Assembly (NCBI GenBank): GCA_017454525.1
Contig: JAFTCT010000040.1
Span: 1-40,111, forward strand
Direction: 5' to 3'
Length of the DNA stretch: 40,111 nt
Origin: Clostridia bacterium
GTDB taxonomy: Bacteria > Bacillota > Clostridia > Oscillospirales > CAG-272
This document shows positions 23,354-32,084 of this stretch, one piece after another. The position numbers and the translations under genes were made by a program. Each line of letters starts with the position of its first letter. Within the stretch, counting starts at the first letter, position 1. The notes under the pieces are model-generated. The model worked only from the letters and a program-made list of their open reading frames with translations, had not been told where the DNA came from and did no database searches.

Positions 23354-25021
23354 ATGACACTTTTTCCGAAAAGAAAACCGACGCTTTTCGACGTCTTCGA
23401 CGCCGGGAATTTCCGTCAGATCCTGAAACACAGCGCGTCTGAAAGCGGCGACGCCATCGCCGTCAAATATAAAACGAAAAGCACACCGCACGACGTGACC
23501 TATACGGAACTGCTCTCGAAAGTCGATTCGCTCGGCACGGGACTGATGCTGTTGGATCCTCCCCCCGCGCGCGCGGCGGTCTTCGCCTCCGACGGCTTTT
23601 TTCCGGTCCTCGCGCTGCTCACCGTCCTTTCGATGAACGCCGTTGCGATCCCGGTCGACGCTTCGCTTCCGCTCGTTGAAAAAACGGGCATCCTCATCCA
23701 CAGCGACTGCGACGCGCTCTTTTTCAAAAAAGAGGATCTTTCCGCCGTACTTTCGCAAAAAAAAGTATTGCCGGGCGTCCGTTATTTTATCTGTTACGGT
23801 CTGAAGGAGCACGAGGAAGACCGCGCAAACGGGCTTTACGCCTTCTCTTCGCTCATGGAGAAGGGACAGAACGCCATAGACGAGGGCGACGAACGGTTTA
23901 CCGCCCTTGCGCCGGCAAACGAGGACGACCGCTTGCTGTTCTATAAGAGCAGCAGCGCCGACAGTCTCACGGGCGTGATGCTCTCGCAGGGCGCGGTCCT
24001 TTCCGCGGCGCGCGGTTTTCTGCAGCTCAACGCCCTTCAGGGCAGAGGACTTCTGCTCTTCCCCGCGGATCATCCCTACGGGCTGATCTGCGGACTGATC
24101 GCCTCGCTCATAAACGGCGCGACCGTCTGTCTCAATTCGTCATTGAAGGCCTTTCAGAAGGAGCTTCACGAATACGCGCCCGACTATCTGGTGCTTCCGC
24201 CGCTCTATATCGAGAATATCTGGCAGAAGATGGTCAAGACCTTCGAGAGCGTCGGAGAAGCCGACACCTTCCGGACGCTCGTCAGGACCTCCAACACTCT
24301 GCGCAAGATCGGCATCGACAAGCGGCGCGTCTTCTTCTCGAAGATGCATCAGATTTTAGGCGGAAAGCTCACGAAGATCTACACGGGCGGCGCCCCGATC
24401 AATCCCGACGCCGTGCGCTTCTTTGACGACGTGGGCGTCACGGTCCTGGGCAGCTTCGGGGAAGTCGAATGCGGCGCGCTGATCTCCGCCGCGCGGGAGG
24501 ACGATCACGATCCCGAAAGCGCGGGCGCGCTTCTTCCCTGCCTGCAGATCATGATCGACGCACCCGACGAGAACGGCAGGGGCGAGATCTGCGTCATGGG
24601 CGATACGCTCATGCGCGGCTATTACAAAAACGAAGAGAAAACGGCGTCGGTCATCGATCCCGCCGGCTGGTTCCACACCGGCAGCGTCGGCAGTATCGAC
24701 GCGTCGGGCAGGATCAGCGTCACCGGCAAGATCAAAAAGGAGATCGTTCTCAAGATCGGCAGAACGGTCGATCCCGAAGAGATCGAAAGTTACCTTGCGG
24801 CGCTGCCCTTCGTCAAAAGCGCTTCGGTCTTTGCGGGCAAGGACGCGCGGGGCGCGGAACTGCACCTCTGCGCCGAGCTTGAACTCGACGACGCGCAGTT
24901 CGAAGGGCTGACGGCTCTTGAGAAATCCGAAGCGGTCAAGGAGAAACTCGACCGCCTCAACGACGCCCTGCCCGCATACAAGCGCGTCAAGAAAGTGCAT
25001 ATCCGAAAAAACGCCGGCTGA
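23354..25021 (+). CDS. ANL-superfamily pseudoenzyme (degenerate acyl ligase paralogue)
   Basis: 555 residues, collinear over its whole length with the intact ligase at 16492 (shared VMLSQ, LGGKLTKIYTGGAPINPDAV, GDTLMRGYYKNEEKTA). The catalytic motifs have changed. The P-loop is FYKSSSADSLTGVML instead of FTSGTTGTSKGVML, YGITE is SFGEVE, GWFRTGD is GWFHTGS (ribose-binding Asp lost), and the C-terminus ends HIRKNAG without the TTSRKIKR lysine. The frame is intact and well conserved elsewhere, so it is not a decaying gene but probably a non-catalytic partner or regulator of the lipid pathway. The ATG at 23354 follows AGAAGGG. An ECF S-component gene follows after 36 bases. Confidence 0.85.
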   Translation: MTLFPKRKPTLFDVFDAGNFRQILKHSASESGDAIAVKYKTKSTPHDVTYTELLSKVDSLGTGLMLLDPPPARAAVFASDGFFPVLALLTVLSMNAVAIPVDASLPLVEKTGILIHSDCDALFFKKEDLSAVLSQKKVLPGVRYFICYGLKEHEEDRANGLYAFSSLMEKGQNAIDEGDERFTALAPANEDDRLLFYKSSSADSLTGVMLSQGAVLSAARGFLQLNALQGRGLLLFPADHPYGLICGLIASLINGATVCLNSSLKAFQKELHEYAPDYLVLPPLYIENIWQKMVKTFESVGEADTFRTLVRTSNTLRKIGIDKRRVFFSKMHQILGGKLTKIYTGGAPINPDAVRFFDDVGVTVLGSFGEVECGALISAAREDDHDPESAGALLPCLQIMIDAPDENGRGEICVMGDTLMRGYYKNEEKTASVIDPAGWFHTGSVGSIDASGRISVTGKIKKEIVLKIGRTVDPEEIESYLAALPFVKSASVFAGKDARGAELHLCAELELDDAQFEGLTALEKSEAVKEKLDRLNDALPAYKRVKKVHIRKNAG

Positions 25022-25057
25022 CGCGCGTGACAAAAAAAACAAGGAGTATCATCCGAT

Positions 25058-25705
25058 ATGACAGATCTTAACCGGAACAATATCTTTCTGCGCGGACTGG
25101 CGGTCAGAAACGACCGCCGCGCCGCCACGCTCCTGATCACCGAAATGGCGGTTTTGACCGCGATCGTCGTGATCCTGCAGCTGCTCGGTTCCTTCATTCG
25201 CTTCGGTCCGTTCTCGATCTCGCTCGTGCTCGTTCCGATCGTGGTGGGCGCGTCGCTCTACGGACCGCTCGCCGGCGCGTGGCTCGGGCTCGTGTTCGGC
25301 ATCGTGGTACTGGCGTCGGGCGACGCCGCGGCGTTCCTTACGATCGATCCCGCGGGAACGGTCGTCACCGTTCTGCTCAAAGGCACGCTCGCCGGCTTCG
25401 TTTCGGGACTGGCGTACCGTCTGATCGAGGAAAAGAACCGCCTGATCGCGGTATTCGTCGCGGCGATCCTCTGCCCGGTCGTCAATACCGGCGTGTTCCT
25501 TGTCGGCTGCGTTCTCTTTTTCCTGCCGACTGTCCGCGCATGGGGCGCCGACGCGGGCTACGCGAACGCCGCCGCCTATATGTTCTTCGGTCTGGCGGGC
25601 GGCAATTTCCTCTTTGAACTGCTCTTCAATCTCGTTTTAGCGCCCGCTGTCCACCGCGTTCTGCTGCTCGTCAGCAGCAAGGTGCGCGCAAGAAATAAGA
25701 GATGA
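25058..25705 (+). CDS. ECF transporter S component
   Basis: 215 residues with about five or six membrane helices. The N-terminal TLLITEMAVLTAIVVILQLL, then FGPFSISLVLVPIVVGA and a later GPLAGAWLG, is typical of substrate-binding subunits of energy-coupling factor vitamin transporters (FolT/PanT group). Substrate is not deducible. The energising EcfA/T genes are not in the window, so it probably shares a common module. There is no room for a riboswitch in the 36-base gap, and it is cotranscribed with the pseudo-ligase. Confidence 0.85.
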   Translation: MTDLNRNNIFLRGLAVRNDRRAATLLITEMAVLTAIVVILQLLGSFIRFGPFSISLVLVPIVVGASLYGPLAGAWLGLVFGIVVLASGDAAAFLTIDPAGTVVTVLLKGTLAGFVSGLAYRLIEEKNRLIAVFVAAILCPVVNTGVFLVGCVLFFLPTVRAWGADAGYANAAAYMFFGLAGGNFLFELLFNLVLAPAVHRVLLLVSSKVRARNKR

Positions 25706-25711
25706 CGTCAT

Positions 25712-25755
25712 CGGAGCCGACAGCCGTCCACGGACGCGCGGCTCCGACTTGTTTT
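25712..25755 (+). terminator. Terminator after the ECF gene
   Basis: CGGAGCCG (25712-25719) pairs with CGGCTCCG (25739-25746), with an inner CCGTCC/GGACG part, followed by ACTTGTTTT. Confidence 0.65.
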
Positions 25756-25772
25756 GAAAAGGATGTGATCAC

Positions 25773-27713
25773 ATGGGACCGGGATACGGACCTCCCCCGG
25801 GCAAGGGTATGCACGAACGCATGAAAGAACCCGCGCCGAAAAGAATAAAAGACGTACCGAAGTACGTCAAAAACGTGATGAAGGGCACCTTCCGGCGGCT
25901 CTTCACCATTTTCAGACTCGTATGGGACGCACAGCCGCTGATCCTCTTCACGATGATCTTCATGGCGGTGTGGAACGGCGTCACGCCGGTCATCTCGGCG
26001 TGGATCTCCGCGCGCCTGCTGCAGGCGATCGCCGACAGGATCTTCGATCCGTCGGTCAATCTTCTGCCGCCGCTCATACTGCAGTTCGGTTTTCTCTTCG
26101 TGCGCACCCTGCTCGCCACGCTCAACAACGTCATCACCCGCGTTTCGGGCGAACTGGTCACGCAGCACATCAAGGTGAAGATCATGCAGAAGGCGAAGAC
26201 CGTCGACGTCGGCTCCTTCGATATGCCCGACTTCTACGAACGTATGGAGAACGCCAACCGCGAAGCGGGGATGCGCCCGATCCACATCCTCTCCTCCGCG
26301 TTTTCCGCCGTCTCGAGCGTCATCACCCTCTTTTCCTTCGGCGCGGTGCTCTTCACGCTCTTCGGCGAGATCAGGGAGACGTCGGGCGCCGGCGCCTACG
26401 CCTTCACCGTCGTTTTCGCGGTACTCTTCCTCATCCTCTCGATCGCGTCGGCGGCCGTGTCCTTCCATTTCCGCAAGAAGAACTTCCTCTATATGCGCCA
26501 CCGCAGCAAGGACCGGCGGCAGCTCTCCTACTACTCCGACACCCTCGTCAACAAGGATCTGGTCAAGGAACTGCGCCTCTTCAATCTCTCCGATCTCTTC
26601 ATCGGGCGCTATAACGAGGTGTTCAAGAACTATTTCAAGGGCGTCAAGAAACTGATCTACAGGGAAAACGCCTGGAATTTGTTTCTGTCGATGCTCTCCG
26701 CCGCCTGCAGCGGCACGCTGATCTACATGATCGCGACCAACGTCCGGCAGATCGGCAGTTACTCGCTCTACTCCTCGGCGCTGAACAATATATCCGGCGC
26801 GGTATCCAATCTCATCAACGTCTCGTCGACGATCTACGAGGGCACGCTCTTCATCGACAACCTGCTGCTCTTCTTCGACGAGGAGCAGAAGATCAGATGC
26901 ATCTGCGACGATCCCCTGCCGGTAAAAAGACACTGCGGGCACAGAATCGAACTGCGGCACGTCTCCTTCTCCTATCCCGGCTCCGACAAAAAGGTGCTCT
27001 CGGACGTCAATCTGACGCTCGAGCCCGGCGATACCGTCGTGCTGGTCGGACTCAACGGCGCGGGAAAGACGACGCTGATCAAACTGCTCACCCGCCTTTA
27101 CGATCCCACCGAGGGCGTGATCCTCTTCGACGGCGAGGACATCCGCAAATACGATCCGAAAGAACTCTACAAGGTCTTCGGCATCATCTTCCAGGATTTC
27201 GGCAAATACGCGGTGACCGCCGGCGAAAACATCTCCTTCGGCGATATCGACAAGCCCGCGACGCGCGAGAACGTCGAGCGGGCGGGCAGACTGTCGGGCG
27301 TGGACGGTTATATCTCCCGCCTGCCCGGCGGGTACGATACGCCTCTGACGCGCTATTTCGAGGCGGACGGCACCGAACTGTCGATCGGTCAGTGGCAGAA
27401 ACTGTCGGTCGCGCGCGCCTTCTATTCCGACAGCGATATTCTGATCCTGGACGAGCCGACGGCGTCGCTTGACCCGATGGCGGAGCAGGAGATCTACAAT
27501 CAGTTCGACGTGCTCAGAAAAGACAAGACGACGGTCTTCGTCTCGCACCGCCTGTCAAGCGCCACCGTCGCCGACAAGATCGTCGTCCTCAAGGAAGGAC
27601 GGGTCGTCGAACTGGGCGATCACAGGACGCTCATGGCGCAGAAGGGGGAGTACTATACCCTCTTTTCGACCCAGGCGGCGCGGTATATCGCCGGAGACGG
27701 TGAAACGACGTGA
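25773..27713 (+). CDS. ABC exporter with fused membrane and ATPase domains
   Basis: 646 residues. A Gly/Pro-rich start (MGPGYGPPPGKGMHE) leads to a six-helix exporter membrane domain (about 50-380) and an ATPase domain (about 390-640). Walker A is GLNGAGKTT (about 427), Walker B ILILDEPTASLD, H-loop SHRLSSA. The signature is ELSIGQWQKLSVARA: LSIGQ replaces LSGGQ. Such half-exporters work as dimers; relatives export peptides, lipids or drugs. No partner gene is adjacent, so a homodimer is likely. AAAGGATGTG lies eight bases before the ATG. Confidence 0.9.
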   Translation: MGPGYGPPPGKGMHERMKEPAPKRIKDVPKYVKNVMKGTFRRLFTIFRLVWDAQPLILFTMIFMAVWNGVTPVISAWISARLLQAIADRIFDPSVNLLPPLILQFGFLFVRTLLATLNNVITRVSGELVTQHIKVKIMQKAKTVDVGSFDMPDFYERMENANREAGMRPIHILSSAFSAVSSVITLFSFGAVLFTLFGEIRETSGAGAYAFTVVFAVLFLILSIASAAVSFHFRKKNFLYMRHRSKDRRQLSYYSDTLVNKDLVKELRLFNLSDLFIGRYNEVFKNYFKGVKKLIYRENAWNLFLSMLSAACSGTLIYMIATNVRQIGSYSLYSSALNNISGAVSNLINVSSTIYEGTLFIDNLLLFFDEEQKIRCICDDPLPVKRHCGHRIELRHVSFSYPGSDKKVLSDVNLTLEPGDTVVLVGLNGAGKTTLIKLLTRLYDPTEGVILFDGEDIRKYDPKELYKVFGIIFQDFGKYAVTAGENISFGDIDKPATRENVERAGRLSGVDGYISRLPGGYDTPLTRYFEADGTELSIGQWQKLSVARAFYSDSDILILDEPTASLDPMAEQEIYNQFDVLRKDKTTVFVSHRLSSATVADKIVVLKEGRVVELGDHRTLMAQKGEYYTLFSTQAARYIAGDGETT

Positions 27714-27798
27714 ACATTCGCATTTTTAGTTTTAACATTATTAAATATTTTGCACAAACTGAAAATGGGTTTTTTTGTTTAGCTTTTTTCCATAGTTC

Positions 27799-27827
27799 TT
27801 GACAAAAAGAATAGTTCGATATATAAA
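27799..27827 (+). promoter_or_regulatory. Promoter of the leucine-rich-repeat lipoprotein gene
   Basis: TTGACA (27799-27804), 17 bases, TATAAA (27822-27827). The gap 27714-27798 is AT-rich with no clear terminator. Confidence 0.75.
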
Positions 27828-27899
27828 ATTATAGATAATGTCGGTAATCGAATAATGAAAGAAGTTATTGGATGAAACACATATTGGAGGAAATGTTCT

Positions 27900-29348
27900 A
27901 TGAAAAAGTATTGTCTTTTCCTTTTCTTCGCGCTGTTTGTCTTCCTCTGTTGTTCCTGCGGCCGTCAGCCGAATCCGCCGTCTCAGGCGCTTCCCTCCGC
28001 CCAGCCGTCCTCAAGCACGCCTTCTGCCGGCGAAACGCTTGATCCGACGTCAGTAACGGAAACGTCCACGCCCTCCGCCGAGCATCTTCATACGTTCGGA
28101 GAATGGAAGGTCGTAAAGGAAGCGACTTGCGTTTCGGAAGGTCAGAAGGAGCGTTCCTGCGCGTGCGGCTTGACCGAGCGTGAGACCGTCCCTGCAGTCG
28201 GGCATACAACGGTCGCCGATCCCGGGACAACGCCGACCTGCACCGAAGAAGGTCTGACTGCGGGAAGCCACTGCGCCTTATGCGGCAAAATCCTTGAGGA
28301 TCAGCACGCTTTGCCTCCGCTCGGACACGACTATCAGAACGGTGTTTGCGTACGATGCGGCGCGGAACAACCGCCCAGCACAGGACTTGTGTTCAGCGGT
28401 GACAGCATGGACAGCTGTAAACTGATCGGAATCGGGAATTGTTTTGATTCAACCGTCGTCATTCCGGACGAATATGAAGGCAAGCCGGTCCGCGCGATCG
28501 GCGCAGACGCTTTTGCCAAAGCAACGCGCGTCCGCAGCGTGATTATTCCCGACAGCGTGCACGTGATCGAAAGGGACGCTTTTTCCGGCTGCGGCAGTCT
28601 TGAGAGCGTTCTGATCCCCGAAGGAGTGGTTTGGATCTATGCCGAAGCGTTCCGAGACTGCACCGCGCTCAAAACCGTGAAGATCCCGGACAGCGTCACG
28701 ATCCTGGGAGCAGGCGCGTTTTGGGGCTGCTCTTCGCTTACCGAAGCCGTTATCGGGAAACGCGTGACAAAACTGCCGAAACAGTTGTTCACGTACTGCC
28801 GCTCGCTTGAAAGCGTGACGCTTCCCGAAGGGCTGACGGAGATCGGATCCTCCGCGTTTATGAACTGTGAAGCGCTGAAGGACCTGACGCTCCCGGAATC
28901 GCTGCGCTCGATCGCGGACAACGCCTTTGCATCGTGCAAGTCCCTGGCGGCGCTGACCATTCCCGACGGCGTTACAACGATCGGCGCATTCGCCATATCC
29001 AACTGCACGTCGCTTTCGCAGGTCCTTCTCCCCTCCGGGATCACAAAACTCGAGGGGGTTGTCCTCAATTCATGTTCGTTTGAATTCATAAGCGTCCCCG
29101 AGGGGGTGCGTACGATCGAAGAGAGCGCGATTTCATCCTGCCCGTCCTTAAAAACAGTCATCCTTCCCCGTTCTCTTGAAAAGATCGATCCCACCGTTTT
29201 TTCGGATTGTGAGGCGCTTGCCACCGTCCTCTTCCGGGGAACCGAGGACGAGTGGCAGAAAATCGAGGGCGTGGCTGAAAACGAACAACTTGCCGGCGCA
29301 CAGATCATTTTCTCGTACAAAGTACCCGACTATCCCATCCGTTTGTAA
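27900..29348 (+). CDS. BspA-like leucine-rich-repeat lipoprotein
   Basis: 482 residues. A signal peptide with a Cys-rich lipobox (FLCCSC, Cys20) and a Pro/Ser/Thr linker come first. A Cys/His-rich stretch of two short repeats follows at about 62-160 (HTFGEWKVVKEATCVSEGQK, SCACGL, GHTTVADPGTTPTC, CALCGK, GHDY, CVRCGAEQP). About ten LRR_5 repeats of 23 residues then run from 175 to 450 (IPDSVHVIERDAFSGCGSLE type). Such proteins bind host or surface molecules; here they would be displayed on the cell surface. GGAGGAAAT precedes the ATG. Confidence 0.88.
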   Translation: MKKYCLFLFFALFVFLCCSCGRQPNPPSQALPSAQPSSSTPSAGETLDPTSVTETSTPSAEHLHTFGEWKVVKEATCVSEGQKERSCACGLTERETVPAVGHTTVADPGTTPTCTEEGLTAGSHCALCGKILEDQHALPPLGHDYQNGVCVRCGAEQPPSTGLVFSGDSMDSCKLIGIGNCFDSTVVIPDEYEGKPVRAIGADAFAKATRVRSVIIPDSVHVIERDAFSGCGSLESVLIPEGVVWIYAEAFRDCTALKTVKIPDSVTILGAGAFWGCSSLTEAVIGKRVTKLPKQLFTYCRSLESVTLPEGLTEIGSSAFMNCEALKDLTLPESLRSIADNAFASCKSLAALTIPDGVTTIGAFAISNCTSLSQVLLPSGITKLEGVVLNSCSFEFISVPEGVRTIEESAISSCPSLKTVILPRSLEKIDPTVFSDCEALATVLFRGTEDEWQKIEGVAENEQLAGAQIIFSYKVPDYPIRL

Positions 29349-29368
29349 AGATCCCTTTGATAAAGACG

Positions 29369-29425
29369 GCGGAGTGTCTTTGTTTTGCGCAGCCGCGCAA
29401 ACAAAGACACTCCGTTGCTTTTTCG
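29369..29425. terminator. Bidirectional terminator
   Basis: GGAGTGTCTTTGTTTTGCGC pairs with GCGCAAACAAAGACACTCC, followed by TTGCTTTTT. It lies between the convergent LRR lipoprotein and solute-binding-protein genes. Confidence 0.85.
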
Positions 29426-29527
29426 GTTAAACCCGGCGCGGCGACCGACACATCTCCGCGTCGTCGCGGCTGCTTCCGGGGATACGCCGTCAGTTTCAGT
29501 TCTCTTTGAAAGGAACCGGTCACTTCT

Positions 29528-31969
29528 CTATATGACGATGGGAAACGGCTCAAAAAGTTGATTTAACAGTTTCGTCAAGGAAGCGCCAAGGACTGCATTT
29601 CCCTGCGCGGGGTCACGTCCAACGTCGTCGTAGTACTGTCTGAGATACCACGTCAGATAGGTCGCGCCCGCCTGGCTGCCGCCGCAGTTGACGATCAGAT
29701 TGCGCGCCCAGAGCATTCCAAAATCGGCGTAAACGCCGTCAAGCGCGAGATCAAGCATTCTTGTCGACGTTTTGTCGTGCGCGTATTTCCCACCCGTAAA
29801 CAGATCGAGGGACGCGGGCGTGACCCACAGTTTTGAGTAGTATCCCATCAGTTCCAGGGTCGCGGTGATTGCCGGGGTCCTTGAAAGCCCCGCGGTGGAA
29901 CAGATCGAAAGAAGCGATATTTCAGACAGAGACGTACGGTATCCGAGCGAAGGATCGTCGGGGTCATACTGATCGTGATCGAGCATCGGGAGGGGAAGAA
30001 GGATCCATTCGTCGCGCATTTCCTTCATATAGCTTTCTTCCGCTCTGCACAGTCTGTCAACGGTCATCAGCGCGTTGCCCGTGGAGAACTGTTTGGTAAT
30101 AGAGGGATTCTCGGTGCGCAGCAGTCCGCAGTTGGCGGAACACATCAAGGCGGCGAGTTTTTCGTAGAACTTCAGGTTGTTTTCGGAGTCAAAGTGCACA
30201 CTCGGAACGCCCCGGCTGTCCATACTCGTGTATTCGACGTGCGCACCGTAGGAAAAATACTCCACGGTCGTATTGTCCACCGCGTTCATCCGTTCGTTCG
30301 AGTAGGTCAGCACGCCAACCTGATCATAGGTACCGTCGGATTTTCCGTAGGGGTTATCGCTGCCCGGAACGTAACACAGCTCACTTAATTCGATAAGCAG
30401 ATCCAGCGTCCAGTACCCGTTTTCGACGATCTTATAAATGTCGTTATAACCGCCGGAGTGCCGGAGCTTCCCGATCTCATCGGCAAAGCGGTCCCACATC
30501 GTCTTATTGACGTAAGAAACAGGCATATTGCCGATCAGCGTCTGTGCGATATCACCGGTGATAAAGAAGTTGACCGCGAGCTCCGGGTTCTTTATGTAGG
30601 GCAGACGCGTCGCGTCAAAAACCGCTTTGTTCCACCAGGGGGATAGGTCGGCCGGGTCAATATAACTCGCGCCTTCCGGCATATTCTCAAAATTAAGGAA
30701 ACTGTAGGCGGTATCTTTCACTGCCAGTCCCGTGTCATAGAAGGAATTGAGCACCATGACGTCGTATTCGTCGTTGCCCGCCATCAGGATCGGCTTCAGG
30801 ATCTGCGCCGTATCGTAAATACCTCCGTGCTCTTTCACGACGATCTTCACGCCGAGTTCCTCTTCGACCGCACGGTTTCGACGGATGATCGCGGCGTTCA
30901 CGATATTGTCGGGATCGGGACCGGCGTCACCGTCGGAAAGGATCGCGACCGAACGGGTATACAGCGTATTGCGCCAGTCTTCTTCGTCGCCTGTATCGAT
31001 AAAAAACCGGATCTCCTCGGGCGTCCCGTCGGTATCGAACCGCTCGTCTATGACCGGCTTTTTCAGTGTTTCCGCGTTCGTCGGCTGTTCCTCTTCATAG
31101 TCGGGGCGCAGCGCCTCCACTTCGCTTGACGGAAACAGTTTCGTGCCGACCCTGCCGTCCGGGTCGATCACGAAGAGCTGCTTGGAATCGGGCAGCCACG
31201 TCGCGACGAGCAGCGGATGCTCCAGCTGCAGCGGTGGCATATCGTCGCGGTCTCCGATACCGAAAAGCGCGTCGTGCGTTTTATAGGCGTTCCACGCGGC
31301 GTCTCTTTTCTCAAGATAGGACGAAAGATCGGTTTCTTTCCCTTCGTCCAGCAGCTGGATCATCGGAAAGCCGGTATTGTAGGGATCGGTCTCGACGTCA
31401 TAAGGCGCCGACGAGAACCCATTGTCCCACTGCCACAAGCGCATACAGATGATTTCATAGAGTTCGATACACATCTGATTATAAAGATCCAACCCCTCCT
31501 TGGTATCGGGGAAAGGTCCGTGCGCGGTCGACCACGTGTGGAGTTGGTCCTCCTGATAGTTTGCCAGCGGCGCCTTGATCGAAATGCTGTTGTAATGCAG
31601 ATAATCAGAGATCGTGTAGCCGATGAGCGCTAAGATCTCCTCATAGGTCAGCCCGCTGCGCTCTCCCTCATTGCGCTCGGGCGCAAAATACTGTATCTCG
31701 ACCCCCTCTTTCTTCGCATGGTCGGTATAGTCGTAGTAAGGCGCCGTAAAGACTGTACTGTACTCGTCGAGCAGGGCTTTGAGTTCCGCCTGGCTTTTGG
31801 GCACGTCGCTCTTCTTCTGAAACGCCGTCCTGTCGACCCGTTCGGCCAATGCGTCGTCATAAGTCTTCCCGCTCCCCGAAGCGAAAGAATGCGCCGCCGT
31901 CGCGAAGATCGCCGTCACGGCGAGGAAAAACGACGTCACGATCAGCAGAGGTTTCAATTTCTCTTTCAT
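29528..31969 (-). CDS. Large exported solute-binding protein with extra N-terminal domain
   Basis: 813 residues, about 350 longer than a normal sugar-binding protein. A signal peptide or anchor (1-30, no lipobox Cys) comes first. A mostly helical domain of unknown family covers about 40-310 (SGLTYEEILALIGYTISDYL, Trp-rich MRLWQWDNGF). A family 1 extracellular solute-binding domain follows (RRNRAVEEELGVKIVVKE, AGNDEYDVMVLNSFYDTGLA, NGYWTLDLLIELSELCYVPG). No ABC permease is adjacent. The gene lies 115 bases after a response regulator/sensor kinase pair in the same direction, so it may serve that system as a ligand sensor instead of a transporter. AAGGAAGGATCACT precedes the ATG. Confidence 0.8.
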   Translation of the reverse strand: MKEKLKPLLIVTSFFLAVTAIFATAAHSFASGSGKTYDDALAERVDRTAFQKKSDVPKSQAELKALLDEYSTVFTAPYYDYTDHAKKEGVEIQYFAPERNEGERSGLTYEEILALIGYTISDYLHYNSISIKAPLANYQEDQLHTWSTAHGPFPDTKEGLDLYNQMCIELYEIICMRLWQWDNGFSSAPYDVETDPYNTGFPMIQLLDEGKETDLSSYLEKRDAAWNAYKTHDALFGIGDRDDMPPLQLEHPLLVATWLPDSKQLFVIDPDGRVGTKLFPSSEVEALRPDYEEEQPTNAETLKKPVIDERFDTDGTPEEIRFFIDTGDEEDWRNTLYTRSVAILSDGDAGPDPDNIVNAAIIRRNRAVEEELGVKIVVKEHGGIYDTAQILKPILMAGNDEYDVMVLNSFYDTGLAVKDTAYSFLNFENMPEGASYIDPADLSPWWNKAVFDATRLPYIKNPELAVNFFITGDIAQTLIGNMPVSYVNKTMWDRFADEIGKLRHSGGYNDIYKIVENGYWTLDLLIELSELCYVPGSDNPYGKSDGTYDQVGVLTYSNERMNAVDNTTVEYFSYGAHVEYTSMDSRGVPSVHFDSENNLKFYEKLAALMCSANCGLLRTENPSITKQFSTGNALMTVDRLCRAEESYMKEMRDEWILLPLPMLDHDQYDPDDPSLGYRTSLSEISLLSICSTAGLSRTPAITATLELMGYYSKLWVTPASLDLFTGGKYAHDKTSTRMLDLALDGVYADFGMLWARNLIVNCGGSQAGATYLTWYLRQYYDDVGRDPAQGNAVLGASLTKLLNQLFEPFPIVI

Positions 31970-31985
31970 AGTGATCCTTCCTTTC

Positions 31986-32064
31986 GTCGTAAATCGAATT
32001 CAATATGCTTATCCGTCTCTTCAGTTTGTCGTAAATCAAATTCAAAACGTTTGATCCGTCTCTT
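31986..32064. repeat. Two direct repeats between the kinase and binding-protein genes
   Basis: GTCGTAAATC-x-AATTCAA-(8-9 bases)-ATCCGTCTCTT occurs at 31986-32021 and again at 32028-32064. GTCGTAAATC recurs at 34217-34226 next to the DUF1015 promoter. They could be regulator binding sites or a decayed duplication. Confidence 0.6.
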
Positions 32065-32084
32065 AGCCGCCCGGCTGCTCGTGC

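Noticed and set aside
25022..25057. Riboswitch before the ECF S component
   Set aside because: Only 36 bases lie between the genes, too short for any known vitamin riboswitch, and they hold just a ribosome site.
25671..27548. 625-codon minus-strand open frame opposite the ABC exporter
   Set aside because: Composition is typical of an antisense shadow; the plus strand has all ABC motifs and a ribosome site.
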